A DNA stretch of 64,000 nt from Dehalococcoidia bacterium (GTDB lineage Bacteria > Chloroflexota > Dehalococcoidia > GIF9 > AB-539-J10), in contig JAUWQY010000005.1 in NCBI GenBank assembly GCA_030610855.1, positions 1-64,000 of the forward strand, written 5' to 3'. Position 1 is the stretch's first letter; the number at the start of each line of letters is the position of its first letter. Under the pieces are notes generated by a model. That model was given only the letters and a program-made list of their open reading frames with translations, made no database searches and was not told the origin of the DNA. The position numbers were made by a program, and so were the translations under genes. This document shows, piece after piece, positions 1 through 8,221 of this stretch.

Positions 1-374
1 ACTATGGACATACCATCGGCCACGGCCTGGAGGCTGCTACACAGTACAAGCGCTTCCTGCATGGGGAGGCTGTAGCCATCGGCATGATGGGAGCTGCTAA
101 GCTCAGTCAGGGATTGGGCCTTTTGCCTTCAGCGGCAGTGAACCGTCAGCAAGCCCTGTTGCAGGAATTCGGCTTACCCACCTCATTGCCAGCGAAGCGA
201 AGCAATTTCAAGTTAAGCCTTGCTGAGGTAACCGGGGCCATGGAACTGGACAAGAAGATGAAGGAAAAGGCGATTCGCTGGGTGCTCTTACAGGATATCG
301 GCAAGGCAGTGATTCGTACCGATGTGCCTCACAAAGATGTGCTGGCCGTTCTTCGGGAGCTGGCAGGGCCTTAG
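1..374 (+). CDS. aroB: 3-dehydroquinate synthase, C-terminal part (cut by window edge)
   Basis: Shikimate-pathway enzyme that converts DAHP to 3-dehydroquinate, using NAD and a divalent metal. The readable frame begins at base 3 with YGHTIGHGLEA, the metal-binding GHxxGH motif of the family; its histidines are ligands of the catalytic zinc. HGEAVAIGM follows, another family signature. About 123 C-terminal residues are present; the NAD-binding N-terminal domain lies left of the window. Stop TAG at 372-374. I see no promoter inside this piece. The downstream gene starts 137 bases later from its own promoter, so the two are probably not tightly coupled. Confidence 0.93.
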   Translation, partial: YGHTIGHGLEAATQYKRFLHGEAVAIGMMGAAKLSQGLGLLPSAAVNRQQALLQEFGLPTSLPAKRSNFKLSLAEVTGAMELDKKMKEKAIRWVLLQDIGKAVIRTDVPHKDVLAVLRELAGP

Positions 375-493
375 AGAATTGCCGGTACACAATACCCAGC
401 TCAAGTGTCGCCAAGAAATGATTGATAATGCCTAACAAACCGACCCAGCGGACGGCTGACAACCGCCGTTGATTCGGGAGATAAGCGTTTTCG

Positions 494-499
494 TATACT
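494..499 (+). promoter_or_regulatory. -10 box of the thioesterase gene, very short leader
   Basis: TATACT lies 12 bases before the ATG at 512. The Shine-Dalgarno GGAGGGAG (501-508) falls where transcription should begin, so the leader would be only about 5-10 bases. A TTGATT about 19 bases upstream is a possible -35. Confidence 0.45.
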
Positions 500-511
500 T
501 GGAGGGAGAAC

Positions 512-940
512 ATGGATGACTTGTTGCAGCTAGGAAAAGAGGCTCTGGCGTCACAACCTTTCAGTGTGTTTGTCGGCGCAGACCTAATAGGCTACTCGCC
601 GGGGTGGGCTGAACTGACCATTCCAATCACTCCTCAACTGAAACAGCAGCATGGCTTTGTGCACGGAGGAGTCGTCAGTTATGCCGCAGATAACGCCCTC
701 ACGTTCGTGGGCGGAAGTGTCCTTGGCCCGGCAGTTGTGACATCGGAGTACAAGATCAATTATCTAAGGCCCGTTGTGGGGACGGCTTTGATTGCCAGAG
801 CAACGGTTATCTACTCGGGCAAGAGCCAGGCTGTCTGCCGTTGCGATGTATTCGTGATTGACGCAGGCAAGGAGACTCTGTGTGCTACTGCGCAGGGCAC
901 AATTGCAAGGATCGGACGGTCTTCGGAATCTCAGGCCTGA
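512..940 (+). CDS. PaaI-family hotdog thioesterase
   Basis: Single hotdog-fold protein of 142 residues, the usual length of PaaI/YdiI-type acyl-CoA thioesterases. The family signature is QHGFVHGGVVSYAADNA around residues 46-62: the HGG turn and the acidic residue on the following helix form the catalytic site for thioester hydrolysis. The substrate cannot be read from sequence; PaaI members act on phenylacetyl-CoA-type or other aryl/acyl thioesters. Start ATG with GGAGGGAG just upstream. It is a single-gene unit, followed by the decayed methyltransferase on the other strand. Family certain, physiological role unknown. Confidence 0.85.
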   Translation: MDDLLQLGKEALASQPFSVFVGADLIGYSPGWAELTIPITPQLKQQHGFVHGGVVSYAADNALTFVGGSVLGPAVVTSEYKINYLRPVVGTALIARATVIYSGKSQAVCRCDVFVIDAGKETLCATAQGTIARIGRSSESQA

Positions 941-949
941 AGACCTCTG

Positions 950-1427
950 TCAAGGCTTGCGGGTCAGTATAGCCAGGCGGCGGCTCTCTAAAGTGAGGGG
1001 GCTTCCGTCCACCTCTCCATAGGTAGCCTCTATTCCTAGACCAGCCCTGGTTAGCATCCCGGCCAGTTCGGTAAGGGTATAGATTCGCACGCCATGGCAC
1101 ATCTCCCTGGTAGTGCCATCGGCGTACATGGTAATGTGACGGACGTCATTTCGCCCGGTCAGGGGGTCGAAGCTCCGTTCTTCCAGAACCTTTGACCCCG
1201 TTTCCGTCTCATACCAGCCCCGTCATTCAATAACCCCGCTTGGCCAGCTCTATAAGGTGTCTACCGTGGCCGCAGCATAGGTCCAGGATCTTGCTCCCCG
1301 CCGGCAGGGCCAGGGTCTTCTGGATGAAGTCTACCTCCCTGATGGTCCGCTCGGGCGTCAGGACTGGCTGGTACGTTTCCAGATAAGGCTGGCCGAAGAA
1401 CTCTTTATACCAGGACGTTTGAGTCAT
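950..1427 (-). pseudogene. Class I SAM-dependent methyltransferase, internally deleted and frameshifted
   Basis: The first 66 codons (1427 to 1227) give the N-terminus of a SAM methyltransferase, with LTPERTIREVDFI and the SAM-binding motif ILDLCCGHGRH, and end at a TGA straight after AKRGY. About 13 bases further on, in another frame, the C-terminus of the same family resumes: WYETETGSKVLEERSFDP, then RHITMYADG, YTLTELAGMLTRAG and a stop at 950-952. The middle of the protein (roughly 100-120 residues holding the rest of the Rossmann fold) is missing. Both ends are still readable, so the deletion is fairly recent. The remnant lies just upstream of the aspS promoter. Confidence 0.85.
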
Positions 1428-1495
1428 CGCGCTCTATATCATCCCTTTGAGAAATGACACCACAGATGAACCGGGGCCTCTTACGTCAAGCTCAA

Positions 1496-1524
1496 TTGAA
1501 AGCGGGTCCTTTATGGGCTATAAT
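1496..1524 (+). promoter_or_regulatory. Housekeeping sigma promoter for aspS-tig-clpP
   Basis: TTGAAA (1496-1501), a 17-base spacer and a perfect TATAAT (1519-1524). The predicted start near 1531 leaves a leader of about 20 bases containing GGGAG before the TTG start at 1551. Confidence 0.8.
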
Positions 1525-1550
1525 GACGAGTTCATAAAGGGAGAGTATCT

Positions 1551-3362
1551 TTGCTCAAGAACTACAACTGCGGTGAGCTGGGCGAAAAGCATGTGGGACG
1601 GGAGGTGACTCTAGCTGGCTGGGTGCACCGGCGTCGCGACCACGGCGGGAAGGTCTTCATCGACCTGCGCGACCGGGAAGGCATAGTCCAGGTAGTGTTC
1701 AATCCCCAGGTATCACAGGAGGCATGCCAGTTAGCCGGTTCGCTTCGTAGCGAGTATGTAATTCAGGTCATCGGGGAAGTTGTTCCTCGCCCTAAAGGGA
1801 CGGAGAATCCCAAACTGGCGAGCGGAGGCATTGAAGTCGTAGCCAGAGAGGTTGTCATCCTCAATCCATCGAAAACGCCCCCATTTTACATAAATGAAGA
1901 CGAGGAAGTGGAGGAGTCGCTTTGCCTCAAGAACCGCTATCTGTACCTGAGAAGAAAGAGGATGAAGGATAATCTTCTCTTGCGCCACAGGATGATAAAG
2001 TTCATTCGTGATTTCCTCGACACTAAGGGCTTTGTTGAAATCGAAACACCTATTCTGATTAAGAGCACACCGGAAGGAGCCCGTGACTACCTTGTGCCCA
2101 GCCGTGTCAATCCCGGCAAATTCTACGCCCTTCCTCAGTCTCCACAGCAGCTAAAGCAGATTCTCATGGTAGCCGGGTTTGACAAATACTTCCAGATAGC
2201 CCGTTGCTTCAGGGACGAAGACCTTCGAGCGGATCGCCAGCCTGAGTTTACGCAGCTTGACATGGAGATGAGCTTCATTGAGGTGGAGGACATATTGCAC
2301 CTCATGGAGGAGCTTTTCACCTCGCTTGTGGAGGCTACTGTACCTGGTGTGCGGTTGCTGAAGCCATTTCCGCGACTTTCGTATGAAGAAGCGATGGAGA
2401 AGTATGGCACAGACAAGCCGGATATCAGGTTCGGCCTGGAGATCAAGGACATCTCCGATATCGCCGGGCGCACCGACTTCCAGGTTTTTCGCTCGGCCCT
2501 CGACCACGGCGGCAAAGTGAAGGGCATATGCGTCCCTGGCTGTAGTCATTATACCCGCCATCAGCTTGACGAGTTGATCGGTCTGGCAAAAGGTTGCGGC
2601 GCCCAGGGTCTGATAACTGTGGCTTTCACAGGGGAGTCCGTAACGCCCGCTGAGGTGAAGTCGGCGGCTGCCAAGTATCTGCCTCCTCGGCAGTTGGAGG
2701 AAATGGCCCGTACATTGGAAGCAAAGCCCGGTGCGCTCCTGCTTATAGTGGCGGACAAATCGGACGTAGTCAATAAGACACTTGACGAGTTACGCCGCGA
2801 GATGGCACATCGGCTCAATCTAGCGGATGCTAAACTACTGGCTTTCACATTCGTAGTTGATTTCCCTCTACTGGAGTGGAGTGAGACCACCGGTCATTGG
2901 CAGCCCATGCACCATCCGTTTACTGCTCCTCGGGAAGAAGATGTGTCGCTTCTCGAGACAGAGCCAGCCAGGGTCTACGGTCAGCATTATGATGTAGTAT
3001 GCAATGGCTGTGAACTTGGCAGCGGTAGCATCAGGGTTCATAACCGTCAGCTTCAGGAAAGGATATTCAGCCGCCTTGGCTACAGCAAAGAGGAAACGGA
3101 AAACCGCTTTGGAGGGCTCTTGGAGGCGCTGGAATACGGAGCACCGCCCCATGGCGGTATTGCCATAGGGCTGGACCGGCTGGTAATGCTGTTTGCCGGG
3201 GAGCGGAGCATAAGGGAGGTTATTGCTTTCCCGAAGAATCAGAACGCCGTCGATATGATGCTGGACAGCCCTTCCTATGTTGATAAGTATCAGCTTGACG
3301 AGCTTAACCTCAAGCTGAAGCATGAGGTTCTGCGCCGCAATGACAAGGAGCACGGGACGTGA
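1551..3362 (+). CDS. aspS: Aspartyl-tRNA synthetase
   Basis: Class II aminoacyl-tRNA synthetase of 603 residues, the bacterial type. An N-terminal OB-fold anticodon-binding domain (about 1-110, with GWVHRRRDHGGKVFIDLRD) is followed by the class II core, with motif 2 at FRDEDLRADRQPEFTQLD and the long GAD insertion of bacterial AspRS, and motif 3 at GLDRLVML near the end. The start is a TTG preceded by GGGAG; the protein then matches the family from its first residues. The stop overlaps the GTG start of tig by three bases, so translation is probably coupled. Whether it is discriminating or also charges tRNA-Asn cannot be told from this window. Confidence 0.97.
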   Translation: MLKNYNCGELGEKHVGREVTLAGWVHRRRDHGGKVFIDLRDREGIVQVVFNPQVSQEACQLAGSLRSEYVIQVIGEVVPRPKGTENPKLASGGIEVVAREVVILNPSKTPPFYINEDEEVEESLCLKNRYLYLRRKRMKDNLLLRHRMIKFIRDFLDTKGFVEIETPILIKSTPEGARDYLVPSRVNPGKFYALPQSPQQLKQILMVAGFDKYFQIARCFRDEDLRADRQPEFTQLDMEMSFIEVEDILHLMEELFTSLVEATVPGVRLLKPFPRLSYEEAMEKYGTDKPDIRFGLEIKDISDIAGRTDFQVFRSALDHGGKVKGICVPGCSHYTRHQLDELIGLAKGCGAQGLITVAFTGESVTPAEVKSAAAKYLPPRQLEEMARTLEAKPGALLLIVADKSDVVNKTLDELRREMAHRLNLADAKLLAFTFVVDFPLLEWSETTGHWQPMHHPFTAPREEDVSLLETEPARVYGQHYDVVCNGCELGSGSIRVHNRQLQERIFSRLGYSKEETENRFGGLLEALEYGAPPHGGIAIGLDRLVMLFAGERSIREVIAFPKNQNAVDMMLDSPSYVDKYQLDELNLKLKHEVLRRNDKEHGT

Positions 3363-4651
3363 AAGTAAGCAGAGAGAATTCGGGGAGTTGCCGGGCAGTT
3401 CTTACAATTGAGGTTGAAGCCGGTGAGCTAGACAAATCACTGGACACGGCCTATCGTCACCTGGTAAGTGAGGTATCCATACCTGGTTTCCGCAAGGGAA
3501 AGGCGCCAAGAGCCATTCTGGTGCAGCACATCGGGAAGCAGAATCTGCTGGAGGAAGCATATGAGCACCTTATACCGCAGCTTTATGGAGAGGCGGTCGA
3601 GTCCCAGGAACTCGAGCCCATTGCCAGACCGGAGATAGAGATCGTCCAAACTGAGCCTTTGGTTTTCAGAGCTGTAGTGTCTCTGAAACCCGAGGTTAAG
3701 CTTGGTGATTACCATGGCATGAAGCTGCAGCCCGGACCAATAGTGGAAGTCGGCCAGGAAGAAGTTGCAGCCGCCATGGAGAGATTCCGTGAAGGACAAG
3801 GGGCGTGGGTGCTTGTAGACCGCCCTGTTGAGCCGGGTGATTTAGTTACCATGGACGTCGAAGCGAGTGTTGATGGGAAGCCCTGGCTGAATCACAAGGG
3901 GATATCGTATGAGGTCAATAAGGACTCACGTTCACCCGTACCCGGATTCGCCTCTCAATTACAGGGTGCTGAAAGGAACAAGGAAAGGACCTTCAATTTG
4001 GCTGTTCCTGATGACTATCCCGTCGAAGAGATGTGTGGAAAGGAAGGCGCTTTCAGAGTCACTGTTACGGAAATAAAGGAGAAGCATCTGCCCGAGCTTA
4101 ACGATGAGCTGGCTCAGAGTGCTGGCTATGATGATCTGGCGGCTATGAAGAAAAAGGTGGCTGCTGATCTGGGAGCCCAGGCTGAAGCCAGGAATCGCTC
4201 GGAGTTGAAGCAGAAGGCGCTTAATGCTCTGGTGGAAATCAGCGAGGTGAATTACCCCCCTGTTCTGGAGGATGAGGAAATCACCGGACTTCTGAGAGAT
4301 GAGGCGCAGCGGCTGGGTTTCAGAGAGCCAGCTGAATACCTGAAGATAAGCAACAAGACGGAGGAAGAACTCAGACAGGAACTGCGTCCTACAGCGAAAA
4401 AGAGGCTGACTCAGGGTCTTGTCCTGGACAGATTAGCTGAGGAGGAGAAGGTTGAAATCAACTCCTCTGAGGTGGATAATAAAGTAAGTGAAATTACGGA
4501 TGGTGCCGAGGATAAGGAGAAGGCGATGCAGTTCTTCTCGCATCCCCGAATCAGGCAATCAATCGAACAATCTCTGCGTACGCAGAAGACGATGGACCAA
4601 TTGCTGGAAATAGCCGTTGGCAATGTCGAGGTTATGACAAAGGAGGATTGA
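3359..4651 (+). CDS. tig: Trigger factor, ribosome-associated chaperone
   Basis: Ribosome-docked chaperone and prolyl isomerase of 430 residues, full length. The N-terminal domain carries the ribosome-binding signature GFRKGKAPRAIL (about residues 41-52). An FKBP-like PPIase domain follows (about 150-240, beginning PVEPGDLVTMD), then the helical C-terminal arms. Start GTG at 3359 inside the aspS stop; its TGA stop overlaps the clpP start region, giving an aspS-tig-clpP operon. tig next to clpP is a common bacterial arrangement that links nascent-chain folding with proteolysis. Confidence 0.96.
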   Translation: MKVSRENSGSCRAVLTIEVEAGELDKSLDTAYRHLVSEVSIPGFRKGKAPRAILVQHIGKQNLLEEAYEHLIPQLYGEAVESQELEPIARPEIEIVQTEPLVFRAVVSLKPEVKLGDYHGMKLQPGPIVEVGQEEVAAAMERFREGQGAWVLVDRPVEPGDLVTMDVEASVDGKPWLNHKGISYEVNKDSRSPVPGFASQLQGAERNKERTFNLAVPDDYPVEEMCGKEGAFRVTVTEIKEKHLPELNDELAQSAGYDDLAAMKKKVAADLGAQAEARNRSELKQKALNALVEISEVNYPPVLEDEEITGLLRDEAQRLGFREPAEYLKISNKTEEELRQELRPTAKKRLTQGLVLDRLAEEEKVEINSSEVDNKVSEITDGAEDKEKAMQFFSHPRIRQSIEQSLRTQKTMDQLLEIAVGNVEVMTKED

Positions 4652-5265
4652 TGGAAACAGTATCTCAGGTCATAATTCCTACGGTGACCGAGACCAGTGC
4701 TCGGGGTGAGCGTATTTTCGACATATACTCGCTCTTGCTCAGAGAGAGGATAGTTTTTTTGGGCACCCCGATTAACGACCAGATAGCCAATCTCATTATT
4801 GCTCAACTCCTATACTTGGAGAGAGAGGACTCGGAAAAGGACATTAACCTTTATGTCCATTGTCCTGGCGGCATCATCAGCGCGGGCCTGGCCATCTACG
4901 ACACGATGCAGATTCTTCGCTGCCCCATATCTACCATCTGTGTTGGTCTGGCAGCCAGCATGGGGACCTTGCTCCTTTGTGCTGGCACTAAAGGCAAGAG
5001 GTTTGCTTTGGCCAACTCCACCATACATATGCATCAGGCAATCGGCGGTGCTCAAGGGCAGGCGACAGATATTGCGATTGCTGCCAGAGAGATCATGAGG
5101 ATGCAGGAGATGATACGGACTATTATGGCCAAGCACACCGGTCAGCCCGTAGAGAAGATTGCCCACGATACCGACAGGGATTTCTATCTTAGCGCTGAAC
5201 AGGCAGTGGAATACGGCATTGTAGACGAGATACTCAGGAAGCCAGCCCAGAAAGAAGGTGGATAG
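4651..5265 (+). CDS. clpP: ATP-dependent Clp protease proteolytic subunit
   Basis: Serine protease subunit that forms the tetradecameric chamber used by ClpX/ClpA-type ATPases; about 204 residues, normal length. The catalytic serine is in GLAASMGTLLL, the histidine in NSTIHMHQA, and the aspartate in the DRDFYLSAEQA segment. Start ATG at 4651 with AGGAGG at 4641-4646; a TTG three bases earlier is in frame but less likely. The gene overlaps the tig stop as TGATG. No clpX follows: the next substantial gene is a PHP protein on the other strand, so the unfoldase partner must be elsewhere. Confidence 0.96.
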   Translation: METVSQVIIPTVTETSARGERIFDIYSLLLRERIVFLGTPINDQIANLIIAQLLYLEREDSEKDINLYVHCPGGIISAGLAIYDTMQILRCPISTICVGLAASMGTLLLCAGTKGKRFALANSTIHMHQAIGGAQGQATDIAIAAREIMRMQEMIRTIMAKHTGQPVEKIAHDTDRDFYLSAEQAVEYGIVDEILRKPAQKEGG

Positions 5266-5314
5266 CTGGCCGTGTCCCGGGCTTGGGCAGACTGGCCCGC
5301 CTCAATGACCACGC

Positions 5315-5521
5315 GTGAAAATGGTGAGGCATCTTACAGTCTTAACTGGTAGGATGATAGCTGAACTGCGGGATTGGACAGAGGTGAGCTCTGCGCTGTA
5401 TGCCGCAGGTGAACCATTCGGAGGGCTGGGCAAAGGGGGCTTGATTACCGTCATCGTCGTTTCCGTGATCGCTATCGTGACCTTCGTGTGGATCTTTCGT
5501 GAGACCGGGAAGCGAGAGTAG
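5315..5521 (+). CDS. Small single-span membrane protein, uncharacterised
   Basis: ORF of 68 codons from a GTG, or of 66 from the ATG at 5321, about 50 bases after clpP on the same strand. The C-terminal half holds one clear membrane helix (GLITVIVVSVIAIVTFVWIF) followed by a short positively charged tail, which suggests an N-out/C-in tail-anchored topology. No good Shine-Dalgarno is visible, and I recognise no family. It could be a real small protein cotranscribed with clpP or a chance ORF; the coherent helix is the main support. Confidence 0.35.
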   Translation: MKMVRHLTVLTGRMIAELRDWTEVSSALYAAGEPFGGLGKGGLITVIVVSVIAIVTFVWIFRETGKRE

Positions 5522-5660
5522 GCAACTGGCTCGGTTCGCCAGCTCCACTCCTCCTTGTGCAGAATCAACCGATGCGTGCCGGAGCCCGCTTCACCTTCCT
5601 CCCTCCAATTCCGTCTGCCCCCCGACTTGTCGGGGCAAAGCAATCTCGTGGCGCTCACGG

Positions 5661-6326
5661 TTAACTCCGCCAAGAACTGTCGAATATATGTTTCCTTATC
5701 CTGGCCCACGTGCTGGCAAAATGAGCTAAGTAGCCAGATTTCTGGCCGAATATTGTGCCCTGAGCCAGGGACTTCAGGAAGCCCTCAGGCCCATCGAATT
5801 CGGGCATTTCAACGTATGCTCGACCGATTTCTCCTACCGTATGGGCATCGCTACCGGCACTGGCAGCCTTTCCCTGCTCGATGGCCAATTTTCGTGCTCT
5901 GGCAATACTATGGGAAAACGGCGTGCGGGAATTGTAAGCTTCGATGACATCAACCCGAGATAGAACCTCGGGCGAAGTTAGCCTGTCAGTGTTCCCGAAA
6001 AGCGATCTGCCGAACGGGTGGGGAATGCCGACCAGACCGCCCTGGCTCTTGATCCGGGATATCGTTTCCTGGGGAGATAGTCCCGGCGGAACTCTCTCAC
6101 TGAGAAAGAGCCCCATTATTTCACCCGCCGGCGTCTGGATCTCCTCAGCAACGATTACTTCGAACGGGGCGATCTCCCTTAGCTTTAAGGCGCCGGCAAC
6201 GGTATTGTGGTCAGCTACAGCGATGCAGTTTATGCCTAGCTGGAGGCACCGCTCGACTATTCGCTCCAAAGGTGTAAGACAGTCTATTGAATAGCAGGTA
6301 TGGATATGTAAATCAGCTCTTACCAA
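5661..6326 (-). CDS. PHP-domain metal-dependent phosphoesterase
   Basis: Polymerase-and-histidinol-phosphatase fold protein of 221 residues. Metal-binding motifs appear in order: DLHIHTCYS at the N-terminus, VADHNT (about residue 38), IPHPFG (about 100) and GSDAHT (about 158). Proteins of this size and layout (YciV/TrpH-like) hydrolyse phosphoesters such as 3',5'-nucleoside bisphosphates or short RNA 5' ends; the exact substrate here is unknown. The start is a TTG at 6326 (TTG GTA AGA GCT GAT), preceded by GGTAAGG, because the first metal motif begins five codons later. Its own extended -10 promoter lies about 35 bases upstream. Confidence 0.85.
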   Translation of the reverse strand: MVRADLHIHTCYSIDCLTPLERIVERCLQLGINCIAVADHNTVAGALKLREIAPFEVIVAEEIQTPAGEIMGLFLSERVPPGLSPQETISRIKSQGGLVGIPHPFGRSLFGNTDRLTSPEVLSRVDVIEAYNSRTPFSHSIARARKLAIEQGKAASAGSDAHTVGEIGRAYVEMPEFDGPEGFLKSLAQGTIFGQKSGYLAHFASTWARIRKHIFDSSWRS

Positions 6327-6358
6327 TTACCTTACCTGTACCTTGTTAAGCAGCCTTG

Positions 6359-6367
6359 ATTATACCA
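6359..6367 (-). promoter_or_regulatory. Extended -10 promoter of the PHP gene
   Basis: On the minus strand this reads TGGTATAAT, a perfect extended -10 (TG-N-TATAAT). The predicted leader is about 25 bases. Confidence 0.65.
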
Positions 6368-6470
6368 GATTCTGCCGAGAATACGCCTGAACCTCTTCAG
6401 CGACGATGTGTTAAGGCTCCCGGGCAGAGAAGCCAGCATCGCTGATGAGAGAAAGGCCAATCAGGTGCCA

Positions 6471-7031
6471 TCAGCCAGCCTTTTCTTGATACTCGCCGGT
6501 GCGAGTATTGACTCTGAGGATGTCCCCTGTGTTGATGAAGAGGGGTACCTGGACGTTTGCCCCCGTTTCCAGTTTCGCTGCTTTGGTGCCCGCTGTAGCC
6601 CTGTCTCCCTTGAAGCCGGGCTCTGTCTCAGTAACCTGAAGCTCCACGGAAGCAGGCATCTCTATTGTCACTGTCTCCCCCTTGTTAGTCATAATCCTCA
6701 GCATCAGTCCCTCTTTCAGATACTTCGTACCCTCTCCTATTTGAGCAGCAGTTAACATAATCTGTTCGTAGCTCTCATTATCCATGAAGTAGTAAAGGTC
6801 ACCGTCGCTATAAAGGTACTGGACGGGGCGGTGCTCCAGGAATACCGGTGCCACTTTGTCCCCGGACTGGAAATTCCGCTCGGCAGCATTCCCGGTGCGA
6901 ACGTCACGAAGTTTCAACTTGATTATGGGTTGTCTTTGCTGCATCTTGACGTGTTGGTACTCGAGAACCACATATATCCCGCCATCCATCTCTATGGCAG
7001 CTCCCTTTCTCAATTCGCCGGCATCGATCAT
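6471..7031 (-). CDS. efp: Translation elongation factor P
   Basis: Ribosome factor that rescues stalls at polyproline; 186 residues and three OB-like domains, normal length, ending in the conserved RVNTRTGEYQEKAG. Domain I has KGAAIEMDGGIYVVLEYQ followed by the loop HVKMQQRQP. The position that is normally lysine (K34 in E. coli, modified by EpmA) is Gln32 here, followed by Arg33, so the standard beta-lysylation site is absent. Start ATG with GGGAGG about 8 bases upstream. It lies 28 bases after the M24 peptidase, the usual pepP/pepQ-efp pair. Confidence 0.96.
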   Translation of the reverse strand: MIDAGELRKGAAIEMDGGIYVVLEYQHVKMQQRQPIIKLKLRDVRTGNAAERNFQSGDKVAPVFLEHRPVQYLYSDGDLYYFMDNESYEQIMLTAAQIGEGTKYLKEGLMLRIMTNKGETVTIEMPASVELQVTETEPGFKGDRATAGTKAAKLETGANVQVPLFINTGDILRVNTRTGEYQEKAG

Positions 7032-7037
7032 CTAGTA

Positions 7038-7071
7038 ACCTCCCTGTTTTTCAGATGTGTCAGAATGACAA
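7038..7071 (-). repeat. Degenerate junction repeat between the M24 peptidase and efp
   Basis: On the minus strand it begins TTGTCATTCTGA, where TGA is the stop codon of the peptidase gene, and ends in CAGGGAGG, the Shine-Dalgarno of efp. It is related to the elements near 8182, 12238, 16761 and 62084. Confidence 0.5.
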
Positions 7072-8133
7072 GCCTCTCTCCGCCCTGGTAAGCACTCTGG
7101 CCTTTCCATTCTCCAAAACCACGACATCCTCGATTCTAATACCCCCTTGTCCCGGAAGGTAAATCCCCGGTTCCACGGTAAAGACCATGCCGTCTGCAAG
7201 CGAACCGGAGGAGGCCGGACCGACCGCGGGCAACTCGTGCACCGCCAACCCGACACCGTGTCCCAGACCATGTCCAAAGTTCTCTCCATAGCCAGCTTGC
7301 TCAATAACAGTTCGCGCCAGCTGGTCTGCCTGCCGAGCATCCATATCTGATTTGACTCCCTGGATAGCAGCGGTCTGTGCTTTTAGAACTATATCATAGA
7401 TCTTCTGCATGGTCTTGCTTGCTTCGCCCAGAAACAAGGTGCGAGTGAGATCGCTACAATAACCGCTGATTCTGGCGCCCATATCAATCACCACCGGTTC
7501 ACCTGAGCGCATTCTTCTCTCTGTAGGTCGCGCATGGGGCAAGACTGAATTCGGGCCTGAAGCCACTATGATCTCAAAGGCGACGCCCTCACTTCCTTCT
7601 TGGCGAAGGAGTTTCTCTATCTCCCAGGCTGCCTCCTTCTCCGTCATGGCGGGACGAATTATCGTCTTTGCCTGCTGGAAGACGACATCGCCTAGCTCCA
7701 CCGCCCTTGTAATGAGCGCCAGTTCCTCCGGTTCTTTGATGGAGCGGAGATGCTCTACCAGACCGACGGCTGGAACAAGCTCGAGGTTAACGTGCGTGGT
7801 CTTTAGTGCCTCGCTGAGCTTATGATGACTATCGTAAGAAACGGAATCTGCCTCGAAGCCTAACTTGTGCCACCCCAAATCAGAGAGCAGACCGGGAAGC
7901 CAATCATGCAACTCTCGTTTGGTCTGGAAGATCACGAATTCCGGTGACTCTTCTTTAGCTTGCTCCACATAGCGGAAATCAGTGGCCAGAATAGCGTCTT
8001 TCTCAGAGATGAGTAGCCATCCTGAGGAGCCGGCAAATCCAGAAAGGTAGCGGCGGTTCTCCGGCCGCGAAACGAGAAGAGCATCCAATCCGCTTTCGGC
8101 AATCGATGTTCGTAACTTCTGCAATCGCTTCAT
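7060..8133 (-). CDS. M24 metallopeptidase, Xaa-Pro dipeptidase/aminopeptidase
   Basis: Pita-bread fold dinuclear metallopeptidase that removes residues N-terminal to proline. From the ATG at 8133 it has 357 residues, the usual length of the YqhT/PepQ group. The creatinase-like N-terminal domain starts KLRTSIAESGLDALLVSRPEN. Catalytic-domain ligands are visible: VVIDMGARISGYCSDLTRT (two Asp), GHGLGHGVGLAVHE (His), FTVEPGIYLPG and GGIRIEDVVV (Glu). The longer frame up to 8199 adds a basic stretch encoded by a repeat, so I prefer 8133, which has AGGAG upstream. It precedes efp, consistent with a role in handling proline-rich peptides. Confidence 0.9.
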   Translation of the reverse strand: MKRLQKLRTSIAESGLDALLVSRPENRRYLSGFAGSSGWLLISEKDAILATDFRYVEQAKEESPEFVIFQTKRELHDWLPGLLSDLGWHKLGFEADSVSYDSHHKLSEALKTTHVNLELVPAVGLVEHLRSIKEPEELALITRAVELGDVVFQQAKTIIRPAMTEKEAAWEIEKLLRQEGSEGVAFEIIVASGPNSVLPHARPTERRMRSGEPVVIDMGARISGYCSDLTRTLFLGEASKTMQKIYDIVLKAQTAAIQGVKSDMDARQADQLARTVIEQAGYGENFGHGLGHGVGLAVHELPAVGPASSGSLADGMVFTVEPGIYLPGQGGIRIEDVVVLENGKARVLTRAERGLSF

Positions 8134-8181
8134 CTCTGGCTTTCTCCTGGGCTCATCTGCAATTCTACTCGTCATTCTCAG

Positions 8182-8210
8182 CCTCCTTTTCCGTTCCATT
8201 CAGAATGATA
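8182..8210 (-). repeat. Degenerate junction repeat between mgtE and the M24 peptidase
   Basis: Minus strand reads ATCATTCTGAATGGAACG followed by GAAAAGGAGG, the same family as the element near 7050. It accounts for the spurious N-terminal extension of the peptidase frame. Confidence 0.45.
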
Positions 8211-8221
8211 CTCTAAACCGA

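Noticed and set aside
5620-5635. Palindrome CCCCGACTTGTCGGGG near the end of the PHP gene
   Set aside because: No U-run on either side, so not an intrinsic terminator; it may be a dispersed short repeat but there is only one copy here.
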